NCBI GenBank assembly: GCA_027083475.1
Contig: JALWON010000007.1
Span: 1 to 32,601 of the forward strand
From: Sulfurimonas sp.
Lineage (GTDB): Bacteria > Campylobacterota > Campylobacteria > Campylobacterales > Sulfurimonadaceae
Length of the DNA: 32,601 nt
Direction of reading: 5' to 3'
Positions 24,231-31,269 of this stretch are shown piece by piece. The position numbers were made by a program, and so were the translations under genes. Position 1 is the first letter of the stretch. Each line of letters starts with the position of its first letter. The notes under the pieces are model-generated. The model did no database searches and was not told the origin of the DNA. It saw nothing but the letters and a program-made list of their open reading frames with translations.

Positions 24231-26608
24231 TCTCCATTTGGTCCATTATGACAATCATAACAGGTGACTTGTTGACCAGCTGAAAAGTTTTTCACACCAT
24301 TTTCTATAGAAAAGCTTCTTGCACTAAATGTTTTAGAAAGCACAGTGCCTCTGTAGGTACTTCCATGACAAGCTGTACATGAAGAGAGATTATTTCTTGC
24401 AGCACTTCTATGGTTACTAATCCATGTTTGTCCAATTGTATGCATTCCATGCGGTCCGCCACTTGTTGTGATTGGTGTTGTAGTATGGCATGCTGTACAT
24501 TCAGCGACTGTTCCTGCATGACCTTGTACTGCTATACTTTGAAGATTATCTTCAGCATGGGAACTTGGGTAGATGGCATGGGTTGAACCATGACAAGCAG
24601 AACATTGCATTTTTCCATGCCCTGTACTAAATCTATACATATCTTTACCTGTTGCAGGAGTATTTGCATTGGTTGCAAATCTTGTGTCTAGGGCAGCTCT
24701 GAGTGTCCCTGTAGCGGCATTAGTAACTGCTGTGGTGTAACGGTTTCCACCTTGGTGACAGCTTTGACAATTTGGCTCATCTAACCAACCGACTCTTCCA
24801 TGTTTTCCAACAGCATTCATATTTCCATGACAAGATTGGCATTGAATATTACTCTGTTTTCCCATAGCCCCACGAAGACATTTTGTAGTAGCCCCTGGGT
24901 GACATCTGTAACATGCACTTCTGTTTGTAGAAGAAGCCATTGTTGTCCCTGTTGTAGGGTCTATGACATTTGCATGTAAAGAGTGTAAAGACTCTGTTAA
25001 AGGTTTTATACCTGTTAATCCTGTTCCTGGAAGTGCATTACTTTTATGGCATGTTGCACAAAGCACAGGATTGCCATTTTTTGCACTTGTGTAGAGTCCT
25101 GCACTATCGTAGGTTTTATAGCCTGCAGCTTTGAGGGCTGTTTGGTTGTCTGAGACTGCATTTGGAAATTTTTGGTCATGCAAACGCAAGATATTAAATT
25201 TAAAATCTTTTTCTGCATTGCTATCATTTTCCCACCCTGCAAGTGGTTTTGCCGCATTGTAGCCACTCGTTGAACTATGACATGCCTTACAATCCATCTC
25301 ATCACTGATTGGAAGCACAACTTTAGTTGTTGCTAAGACTTTCCCGCTACTATCTTTTGCTGTAACTTTGACTAATGGATAGTAATTTTTTGTGCCGTCA
25401 TCATTATAAGGAGTGAGCGGAATTCCTGTTGCTTCAAACCAGTTATGCGTAGCATTGTATGTAAGTTTATGTGGTGTGAGACTTGGGGTGGCATTACCAG
25501 AAAGTCCTACATCATTTGCGAGAGTTGTATTGAAAAGTTTCCCGACAAATGACCAAAAGTTTGTTTTTGGGTTATTGTTACTATCTAATAAACTTGTAGT
25601 GTTGAATTTTCCTGCTAAACTTTTTTCTGCTTCATAAGTAATCGTTACTCCAGAAGTAACATGTTTTCCTGTTGTTCCATCTTTACGAATGAGTTGAGCA
25701 TTGAGGTCATTGTATGGTGGTAAGATAGAAAATACTGAAAAATCACTTCCATCCATACAGTGCATTCCTAAGTCATTCCATGCGAGGAGTGTGTATTGTC
25801 CTGATGCTTGTGTTGCAGTACCCCCACCTTGAGAACCTTTTGTCCCATTAGAATTTTCAGTGCCTTCATTTCCGCCAGTGCCTTCATTTCCGCCAGTGCC
25901 TTCATTTCCGCCAGTGCTTTGTGAAAATCTTTGATTTTCACTCTCTGCTTCTGTTTGAGTAATACGCTTTATCTCATTTTTGTTTGCTAACTCTTCTATG
26001 AGTGTTTGTTCTACTTTTTGTGAGTCATGCGAAGTGTCATTGTTATACTTATCATGCTCTGTTTTTATTTCATTTCTGATGGTTGTAGCATCAGATGTTG
26101 AGAGGTTGTTGTCTTGAGCATGTTTATAAAGAACATTTGAAATAGCTTCAATAGCTTTAGAGTCTAAAGGTGTTTTTTTATCGAGTTCGCTGAGTGAAAG
26201 GTTTAAATCATTTGCCGCTTGTTCGACTAACGTTTTTGTTGTTGCGTTTGCCTCATATGTAGTGACAACTGTAATGACATTTCCACTTCTTGTTGTTAAA
26301 GGCATATCATTGACAGTATCATTGGCATCTACTATACCATCTCTATTGACATCAATAAACCCACCTGTTGCTGTGACTGGATAGCTTACATTCTGGTTGA
26401 ATTTATAGTAACCATTTCCTTGTTCTGTTCCTGTTTGATTGTTGGCATCTTTTACAGTTGCATGCAAAATAGGTCCACGAACTACTTGTATAGTTGTGCC
26501 AGTTGCTGCTGTTGGTGTGCTACTGCCTCCACCACCACCACCTCCACCACATCCAGTAAAGAGTAGTGCCGATACCATGGCAGAAGCTATTAAAATTTTC
26601 TTCTTCAT
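24227..26608 (-). CDS. Nine-haem c-type cytochrome lipoprotein
   Basis: A 793-residue exported electron carrier. The signal is lipoprotein-like (MKKKILIASAMVSALLFTGC), and the lipidated Cys20 is followed by a run of Gly. Residues up to about 230 form an N-terminal domain with an EF-hand-like DVNRDGIVDANDTVND, which may bind calcium. A Gly/Asn/Glu/Thr linker follows, then a domain with LAWNDLGMHCMDGSDFSVF as in other large multihaem cytochromes. Nine CxxCH haem sites lie in the C-terminal half, the last 8 residues from the end. It is probably anchored to the outer membrane and may pass electrons to or from outside acceptors; direction and partner are unknown. GAGGAG stands 9 nt before ATG 26608. 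Confidence 0.9.
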   Translation of the reverse strand: MKKKILIASAMVSALLFTGCGGGGGGGGSSTPTAATGTTIQVVRGPILHATVKDANNQTGTEQGNGYYKFNQNVSYPVTATGGFIDVNRDGIVDANDTVNDMPLTTRSGNVITVVTTYEANATTKTLVEQAANDLNLSLSELDKKTPLDSKAIEAISNVLYKHAQDNNLSTSDATTIRNEIKTEHDKYNNDTSHDSQKVEQTLIEELANKNEIKRITQTEAESENQRFSQSTGGNEGTGGNEGTGGNEGTENSNGTKGSQGGGTATQASGQYTLLAWNDLGMHCMDGSDFSVFSILPPYNDLNAQLIRKDGTTGKHVTSGVTITYEAEKSLAGKFNTTSLLDSNNNPKTNFWSFVGKLFNTTLANDVGLSGNATPSLTPHKLTYNATHNWFEATGIPLTPYNDDGTKNYYPLVKVTAKDSSGKVLATTKVVLPISDEMDCKACHSSTSGYNAAKPLAGWENDSNAEKDFKFNILRLHDQKFPNAVSDNQTALKAAGYKTYDSAGLYTSAKNGNPVLCATCHKSNALPGTGLTGIKPLTESLHSLHANVIDPTTGTTMASSTNRSACYRCHPGATTKCLRGAMGKQSNIQCQSCHGNMNAVGKHGRVGWLDEPNCQSCHQGGNRYTTAVTNAATGTLRAALDTRFATNANTPATGKDMYRFSTGHGKMQCSACHGSTHAIYPSSHAEDNLQSIAVQGHAGTVAECTACHTTTPITTSGGPHGMHTIGQTWISNHRSAARNNLSSCTACHGSTYRGTVLSKTFSARSFSIENGVKNFSAGQQVTCYDCHNGPNGE
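25861..25914 (-). repeat. Three perfect 18-bp tandem repeats coding for GGNEGT
   Basis: The unit TGCCTTCATTTCCGCCAG is repeated three times without change inside the cytochrome gene. It encodes a flexible linker between the N-terminal domain and the haem part. In-frame copy-number change would alter linker length without breaking the gene. Confidence 0.95.
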
Positions 26609-26636
26609 AAGAAACTCCTCATGTTTATATTTTGAC

Positions 26637-26642
26637 AGTATA
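26637..26642 (-). promoter_or_regulatory. Candidate -10 box for the cytochrome operon
   Basis: On the minus strand TATACT lies 28 nt before the cytochrome start codon. Its -35 position falls within the tandem 11-bp repeats at 26650-26671. Confidence 0.5.
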
Positions 26643-26649
26643 AAAGAGG

Positions 26650-26671
26650 AGTGTGAAGATAGTGTGAAGAT
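26650..26671 (+). promoter_or_regulatory. Two perfect 11-bp direct repeats between divergent promoters
   Basis: AGTGTGAAGAT occurs twice head to tail, so the two sites lie on the same DNA face. This is the layout bound by OmpR/PhoB-family dimers. The pair ends 6 bp before the plus-strand TATAAT and begins 7 bp beyond the minus-strand TATACT, so one bound dimer could act on both the cytochrome operon and the barrel gene. Confidence 0.6.
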
Positions 26672-26677
26672 TTATCG

Positions 26678-26683
26678 TATAAT
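26678..26683 (+). promoter_or_regulatory. -10 box for the small outer-membrane barrel gene
   Basis: A perfect TATAAT in CGTATAATAAC lies 49 nt before ATG 26733. No -35 box is seen, because its place is taken by the 11-bp repeats. This suggests that the promoter needs an activator. Confidence 0.55.
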
Positions 26684-26732
26684 AACAAAAAATAAAATTT
26701 TACAATTGCGAATGAGAAAAGGAAAAAAATAG

Positions 26733-27236
26733 ATGAAAAGAAAAATTATAGGATTCGTTGCAATGGCAACTTTATCAACAGGGGCTTTTGCATCAAGCAA
26801 TATTCAATTAGGTGGTTCTTTAAACAATTTAGGTACAGGAACAACAAAAAGTGGTGTCTATTTAGGATTTGATGGTGAAAAAGATATAAAAAATGGTTTT
26901 TTAATTGGGGCTGGATTTAATATCAATACATTTAAAATTCAAAGAACACAAACGAATGGTGGTGCATATACAATGGCTGGTGATGCTCTTGTAGGGTATA
27001 CATTTAAAAATAAATTTGATATTCCTCTTACTCTAAAAGCAGGATTTGGTTATGGTGTAACTCATGATAATATTGTAAATCAAAACGCATGGGCTGCACA
27101 GTATAGTGCTTCTGCTGTTTATACAATATATAGAGGTTTTGGTGTAGGGGTAAGATACAATACAACAGATACTCAACTCCTGAATGTAAATGTAACTCTT
27201 GATTCGACGATAGCCTACTTGAACATTCAGTTTTAG
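26733..27236 (+). CDS. Small outer-membrane beta-barrel protein
   Basis: A 167-residue exported protein with a signal peptide (MKRKIIGFVAMATLSTGAFA, then SSN). About eight alternating strands follow, such as SGVYLGFDGEKDI, FLIGAGFNINTFKI, LTLKAGFGYGVT and GFGVGVRYNTTD. It ends in Phe (IAYLNIQF), as barrels of the OmpA/OmpW-like size class do. AAAGGAA stands 8 nt before the ATG. Its 3' end overlaps the stop of the convergent DUF808 gene by 4 bp, so there is no room for a terminator and the two transcripts must overlap. It is divergent from the cytochrome gene, with shared repeats between, so a joint role in outer-membrane electron transfer is possible but unproven. Confidence 0.72.
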   Translation: MKRKIIGFVAMATLSTGAFASSNIQLGGSLNNLGTGTTKSGVYLGFDGEKDIKNGFLIGAGFNINTFKIQRTQTNGGAYTMAGDALVGYTFKNKFDIPLTLKAGFGYGVTHDNIVNQNAWAAQYSASAVYTIYRGFGVGVRYNTTDTQLLNVNVTLDSTIAYLNIQF

Positions 27237-28087
27237 TAGCCTCTTGTGATGTTATGACGAATCATAAACAGAGGCATCCCAATAAGCAGAGATAAAATAA
27301 ACTCAAATAGATATGTAGGGACTGTATGCAGATATGTCTGATAAAAGTGATGTAAAAACTCTAAGTTATGAACAATCAAACTCCCTGCAACTAAGAGCAT
27401 TGCGATAGTTCCCACAAAGGAGAGGAATTTGATAACTTTTGGGAGGGATAGGACAAGAATTTTTCCAAGTTTCTCTTTTAGAGAGTTCTCTTTTGAGTGT
27501 TTTATAATGTAATAGCCAACATCATCCATTCTAACAAGAAGTGCTACAGTACCATAGACAGCTATCGTAGCTAAAATAGCAATTACCGACACAGCTATGA
27601 GCTGTATGGTAAATGTTTGATCCATGACAGTACCTAGTGAAACTACTATAATCTCTATTGACAAAATAAAATCTGTTACAATAGCAGACTTTATTTTCTG
27701 CTCTTCAGTGAGTCTTTGGCCTTTTGTTTCAGGATGTCCCTCTTTTTGAAATTTAGAAGAGATATAGTGGTGTATGACCTCTGCTCCCTCGTAGGAGAGG
27801 TAGATGCCACCAAGTAGAAGTATGATAGAAATTATCCATGGTACTATTGTACTTATGATGAAGATGATAGGTAAAATGATAAGCTTATTTTTAAAAGAGC
27901 CTTTTGTGATAGCCCACAAAACTGGTAACTCTCTCGATGCACTATATCCTGATGCTTTTTCAGCACTTACGGCAAGGTCATCTCCTAAAAGGGGCATTGT
28001 GTTTTTAATAGAAACTTTTGTCGCTGCTGCTGTGTTATCCATGAGCATAGCAATGTCATCAAATATTGCGAATATTCCACCTACCAT
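27233..28087 (-). CDS. DUF808 (YedI-like) inner-membrane protein
   Basis: A 284-residue integral membrane protein. Its N-terminal block FAIFDDIAMLMDNTAAATKV, with LLGDDLAVSAEKASGYSASRELPVLW, is characteristic of the DUF808 family (E. coli YedI). The helix at about residues 71-100 (IILPIIFIISTIVPWIISII) and the motif SYEGAEVIHHY also fit, followed by more helices at 135-190 and 215-280. The family function is unknown. The ATG follows the stop of the CARF nuclease gene with no gap (TAAATG), so it is likely translated by reinitiation in the same operon. That pairing is unusual and is treated below as a finding. Confidence 0.85.
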   Translation of the reverse strand: MVGGIFAIFDDIAMLMDNTAAATKVSIKNTMPLLGDDLAVSAEKASGYSASRELPVLWAITKGSFKNKLIILPIIFIISTIVPWIISIILLLGGIYLSYEGAEVIHHYISSKFQKEGHPETKGQRLTEEQKIKSAIVTDFILSIEIIVVSLGTVMDQTFTIQLIAVSVIAILATIAVYGTVALLVRMDDVGYYIIKHSKENSLKEKLGKILVLSLPKVIKFLSFVGTIAMLLVAGSLIVHNLEFLHHFYQTYLHTVPTYLFEFILSLLIGMPLFMIRHNITRGY

Positions 28088-29455
28088 TTATATGCCATCC
28101 TTATGTAATGTTTTAAAATTATTGAGATAGTAGTTGTATAAATCATAAATAGAAATATACTCCTGTTTTGATTGTAAACTTTTTTTGATTAACTTTATGA
28201 ACTCTTCAAAACCTTCTTTGTGCATAGTTTCTTTCGTTTTTATGTTGAGCTGCTTACTTGTTTTATAGCTAAGGAGTCTACTTAACTCTTGTGTATTAAA
28301 AAAATCCATTTTTAGGGCAAGAGTGTTTTCTAAAAAAAGGCTTATCTCCTTTTTCATCGCAACTCTCTCTTTCTCTTTGACAGAAGCAAAGTTTATTTTT
28401 GCTGCACAAATCTCTTCTATATTAGCTGTTTTGAGCATAAAGGTCTCATTGACATCCTTTATAAAAGTTTGTACACACTTTGTAGGAGAACCACGCATAG
28501 CAATCTTTTTTGCAAAGGCACGTTTATAAGTCGGAGATATATCTCTGTTTGAACGATTATGTGTCTCGCTGTATCTGTCAAAATCAGTGACTATCATAAT
28601 GTTTGCATCTTCATCGAGTGTCTCTCTCACTGAATCTAGCTTATAAAGAAGTGCCGTCACATCGAGTGATTTTTGATACTTACACTCTATCATATGGAGA
28701 TGATTATCTTTCATAATCAGAATGTCATACTCATTTTCTAAGTAGATATCATCAAGACGATTGTCTCTCACTTTGACACCAAGTAAAATATCATCAAAAT
28801 GAAGCTCTTTAATCAGGTTGTAAATGTAATACTCATACAAAAATCCTGTTTGCATTTTAACAAGGGCATTCCTAGCTTCTGGGTCTTGTTTGTATAGGTA
28901 CTTATCAGCTTCATACTTCTCAAAAAAGAGATGAAGTGCCTTCTTGTGTTTCAGTGCAAAGTCACTACTTTGAGTGGAGACAACTTCTATGTTTTTAAGT
29001 AAAAAGTGATCTTTGATGGGGATAGAATTTTGTACTTTATATGTTTTCATAGAATATTTTGTTAGAAGGTTATACTCATTGTCGTATCTATCATAAGTGA
29101 TGATATTTGCACCTTTTGGTCTAAACTCACTAGAGAGCAGTGTGCCAACATTTGCTAAACCATCTGTTATGTTTATGTAGAGGTATTCATACTTCGTTAC
29201 ATGTTTTGCAACAAGTGCATTCACTTGTGAAGCAGCTTTGAAACTATCTTCATCCATTTTTATAACAAAGGATTTGATGCTTAAATCATATTTTTTTGTA
29301 AAGGCAAGTGTTCCATTTATAATCTTTTGTGCAGCGACAATGTCACTCCTGTAATCATCATGAATAACGATATGTGTAGATATTTTATCTTTAAACTCAT
29401 AAAAAAGAGGCAACACTGAGGAGTAAAAATCCCCTACAACAGAAACTAAAATCAA
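28088..29455 (-). CDS. CARF-domain PD-(D/E)XK nuclease, Card1/Can2-like
   Basis: A 455-residue protein. The N-terminal Rossmann-like domain (about residues 1-130) begins with strand ILVSVVGDF and has YINITDGLANVG (93-104) where CARF domains carry the NxTGGTK-type ligand loop. A linker leads to a DUF1887-type nuclease (about 185-300) with LYEYYIYNLIKEL (Glu208) and the catalytic set Asp244, Glu257, Lys259 in ENEYDILI and MIECKYQ. Card1/Can2 enzymes are activated by cyclic tetra-adenylate and cut DNA and/or RNA. A C-terminal extension of about 140 residues is not explained by that family. The start must be TTG 29455, because a stop lies about ten codons upstream and the first strand begins at once. 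No cas gene is in view. Confidence 0.82.
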   Translation of the reverse strand: MILVSVVGDFYSSVLPLFYEFKDKISTHIVIHDDYRSDIVAAQKIINGTLAFTKKYDLSIKSFVIKMDEDSFKAASQVNALVAKHVTKYEYLYINITDGLANVGTLLSSEFRPKGANIITYDRYDNEYNLLTKYSMKTYKVQNSIPIKDHFLLKNIEVVSTQSSDFALKHKKALHLFFEKYEADKYLYKQDPEARNALVKMQTGFLYEYYIYNLIKELHFDDILLGVKVRDNRLDDIYLENEYDILIMKDNHLHMIECKYQKSLDVTALLYKLDSVRETLDEDANIMIVTDFDRYSETHNRSNRDISPTYKRAFAKKIAMRGSPTKCVQTFIKDVNETFMLKTANIEEICAAKINFASVKEKERVAMKKEISLFLENTLALKMDFFNTQELSRLLSYKTSKQLNIKTKETMHKEGFEEFIKLIKKSLQSKQEYISIYDLYNYYLNNFKTLHKDGI

Positions 29456-29479
29456 AACAGACTCTCTTCTTTTATGTTA

Positions 29480-29485
29480 ATTATA
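29480..29485 (-). promoter_or_regulatory. -10 box for the CARF nuclease operon
   Basis: On the minus strand a perfect TATAAT in CGTTATAATTAA lies 24 nt upstream of the TTG start. It leaves a short leader with AAGAGAG as the likely ribosome-binding site. Confidence 0.55.
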
Positions 29486-29508
29486 ACGAAAATCCCCTTA
29501 AAACGTGT

Positions 29509-29540
29509 ATTTAGTTTAATCTTATGATAGTAAACTATAT
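29509..29540. promoter_or_regulatory. Palindromic operator candidate between nuclease and WYL regulator
   Basis: ATTTAGTTTA (29509-29518) and TAAACTATAT (29531-29540) are inverted repeats matching at 9 of 10 positions, with centres 22 bp apart, or two helical turns. A second, smaller palindrome ATAGT-AA-ACTAT lies at 29527-29538. The right arm overlaps the -35 region of the WYL promoter, and the left arm adjoins that of the nuclease. This fits repression of both by the WYL protein. Confidence 0.55.
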
Positions 29541-29551
29541 ATTTAAAATTA

Positions 29552-29557
29552 TATAAT
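29552..29557 (+). promoter_or_regulatory. -10 box for the WYL regulator gene
   Basis: TATAAT in TTATATAATGG ends 8 nt before the ATG at 29566. The mRNA would have almost no leader, as at miaA. Confidence 0.5.
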
Positions 29558-29565
29558 GGTGCAAC

Positions 29566-30492
29566 ATGAGTAAAAAAGATTATGATAAGACCCTTTCGAG
29601 ATTAATAGGAGTTTTAACGAAGCTTGATAATGGCGATAGACCGACATCCAAAGAACTCGCACAAGAGTATGGTGTCACTGTGAGGACTATTCAAAAAGAT
29701 ATTAGGGAGAGGCTTTACTATTATCCTATTGTAAAAACAAATGATCATAGATATATGTTTACTTCTGGCTTTTCATTAGGTAAAACCTCACTGAGTAATG
29801 ATGAAATTATATTTCTCAATCTTGCTCTTTCACAATTTGAGGATGTTGATGACATAGATAAAATCAAAAATAACATCTATAAAAAAATTATCAATAAAAA
29901 ATTGTATAGTCCTTATTATATAAAACAAAACGACCTTGAAGATATCGATATTGATTCACCACTTATCTCTCGACTTGAAGCTATCATAAATGACAAAGAG
30001 ATTGTAGAGATTATTTTTACAAATGCAACAAAAGAACTTGAGGTCTATAAGATAGCAGCTTTTGATGGCTTTTGGTATCTTTTTGCTAAAGATAGAGAAC
30101 TTCAAAAAGTAAAAACCTTTCAACTCTCTCATATACAAAAGATAAATCATACTGGTAAATATCATAAAACTCCAAACAGTTATATAGAGAGTGTTCTTGA
30201 ACATGCTCATTCTGCTTTTTTTGAAGATGGGAACTCTTTTCGTGTCGTCATCAAAGTCTATTCTGTAATTGCTATATATTTCAAAAACCGTGACTTTTTA
30301 CAATCACAAACAATAGAACAAGAACATAAAGATGGCTCTCTCACTGTTAGCTTTGAAGTGAGTCATGATGAAGATATAGACAACATTATAAAGTCTTGGC
30401 TACCACATATTGAAGTGATAGAACCACAAAGGTATAGAGAAAAACTTTTGAACGAACTCAAAGTCTATATTGAAAAAATTCAAACGAACTGA
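29566..30492 (+). CDS. HTH-WYL transcriptional regulator
   Basis: A 308-residue regulator. The N-terminal winged helix-turn-helix (about residues 8-65) has TSKELAQEYGVTVRTIQKDIRERL. The central WYL domain (about 128-195) carries the literal motif in FDGFWYLFAKDRELQKVKTFQLSHI (Trp170-Tyr171-Leu172). A WCX-type C-terminal region (about 225-305) ends in QRYREKLLNELKVYIEKI. WYL domains sense nucleotide-type ligands or single-stranded nucleic acid, and WYL proteins of the BrxR/CapW type repress phage-defence operons. It is divergent from the CARF nuclease across a 110-bp region with a palindrome, and 51 bp upstream of the DHH-like gene. It is therefore the natural candidate regulator of both flanks. 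Confidence 0.9.
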   Translation: MSKKDYDKTLSRLIGVLTKLDNGDRPTSKELAQEYGVTVRTIQKDIRERLYYYPIVKTNDHRYMFTSGFSLGKTSLSNDEIIFLNLALSQFEDVDDIDKIKNNIYKKIINKKLYSPYYIKQNDLEDIDIDSPLISRLEAIINDKEIVEIIFTNATKELEVYKIAAFDGFWYLFAKDRELQKVKTFQLSHIQKINHTGKYHKTPNSYIESVLEHAHSAFFEDGNSFRVVIKVYSVIAIYFKNRDFLQSQTIEQEHKDGSLTVSFEVSHDEDIDNIIKSWLPHIEVIEPQRYREKLLNELKVYIEKIQTN

Positions 30493-30511
30493 GGCAGTCG
30501 CCTAACGCCGT

Positions 30512-30517
30512 TATAAT
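30512..30517 (+). promoter_or_regulatory. -10 box for the DHH-like/CorA-like gene pair
   Basis: A perfect TATAAT in CCGTTATAATAG lies 26 nt before ATG 30544, in the 51-bp gap after the WYL gene. The small hairpin AGGC-AGTC-GCCT at 30492-30503 stands just upstream. The pair can therefore be transcribed independently. Confidence 0.5.
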
Positions 30518-30543
30518 AGTATGAACGAAAAAATAGGAAGAGA

Positions 30544-31269
30544 ATGAAAACAGTTTTTTTACTTGGTGGTCAAGATTTAGAAATGTTCACAATCAAACAA
30601 CTTTTAGAGAGTAATAATATCTACTACTTTGATAAAAAACTTTCGTGGGGTGCGGAATTGAGTGCTTATCAAAATATTATAAATAATGCGCAAAAGTATA
30701 AAAAAATCTATGGAATTGAACTCAATAGAGATGTTGCAGTGCCAAATAATTATATTGAAATTGATCATCATGGAGAAAATGATTATAAAGATTCTTCTCT
30801 TGAACAGGTGGCTAAAATTTTAGGCATTAAACTTTCCCGCGAACAAAAAATTATAGCAGCGAATGATAGTCGTTATATAGTTGGTATGCAAGCGATAGGG
30901 GCAAGTGAAGAAGAAATTGTGCATATTCGTCAAAGAGAGAGAAAAATTCTTGGTGTCACGAAAGAAGATGAAAAAGAAGCACACAATCTAGTGCAAAATA
31001 GTGTTTCAAACATGATTTATACACAAATGAATAGTTTTGTGGCTCTTAGTGATTTTGCTTATATGAAATATAAAAAATATCTTATCTATAATAATAGTAG
31101 TATACTTTTTTACTTTTACAAAAAAGAAAAAATATTGTCTTTTTTACAAGAACATAATATAATGATAAATGCTATTTATTATGGTGGTGGTGAGTATGGA
31201 TTTGTAGGAATAAAGGCAAACATATTATCGTGTGATGCAATACAAAATTTGGTGAAGGAGTTTCAATAG
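30544..31269 (+). CDS. Small DHH-motif phosphoesterase-like protein
   Basis: No named family is recognised with certainty. The 241-residue soluble protein shows Asp74-His75-His76 in YIEIDHHGEN, a second Asp in AANDSRYIVGMQ (Asp108), an N-terminal strand FLLGGQDLEMF, and a C-terminal YYGGGEYGFVG (about 202-212). The last resembles a degenerate form of the DHHA1 motif GGGHxxAAG. Together these point to a compact DHH-DHHA1-type phosphodiesterase. Enzymes of this class cleave linear or cyclic dinucleotides, and the NrnN type degrades SAM-AMP in type III CRISPR systems that use CorA. GGAAGAG stands 3 nt before the ATG. The stop is followed at once by the ATG of the next gene (TAGATG), so the two are coupled. 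Codon use looks more AT-rich than in the left half of the window. Confidence 0.6.
   Translation: MKTVFLLGGQDLEMFTIKQLLESNNIYYFDKKLSWGAELSAYQNIINNAQKYKKIYGIELNRDVAVPNNYIEIDHHGENDYKDSSLEQVAKILGIKLSREQKIIAANDSRYIVGMQAIGASEEEIVHIRQRERKILGVTKEDEKEAHNLVQNSVSNMIYTQMNSFVALSDFAYMKYKKYLIYNNSSILFYFYKKEKILSFLQEHNIMINAIYYGGGEYGFVGIKANILSCDAIQNLVKEFQ

Noticed and set aside
25861..25914. Regular short repeats that could be taken for a CRISPR array.
   Set aside because: They are contiguous, have no spacers and keep the reading frame of the cytochrome gene, so they are coding tandem repeats.
26439..26732. Plus-strand open frame of 97 codons antisense to the start of the cytochrome gene.
   Set aside because: It is a shadow of the Gly-run coding strand (poly-Pro on the complement), runs through the promoter region and has no family features.
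28555..28580. RYSETH in the CARF protein fits the loose HEPN motif RxxxxH, which would suggest a Csm6/Csx1 RNase.
   Set aside because: It lies within the PD-(D/E)XK region just after the ExK catalytic strand, occurs once, and lacks the surrounding HEPN helices. The D/ECK set explains the domain better.
30492..30503. AGGC-AGTC-GCCT hairpin as a terminator of the WYL gene.
   Set aside because: The stem is only 4 bp and no T-run follows.
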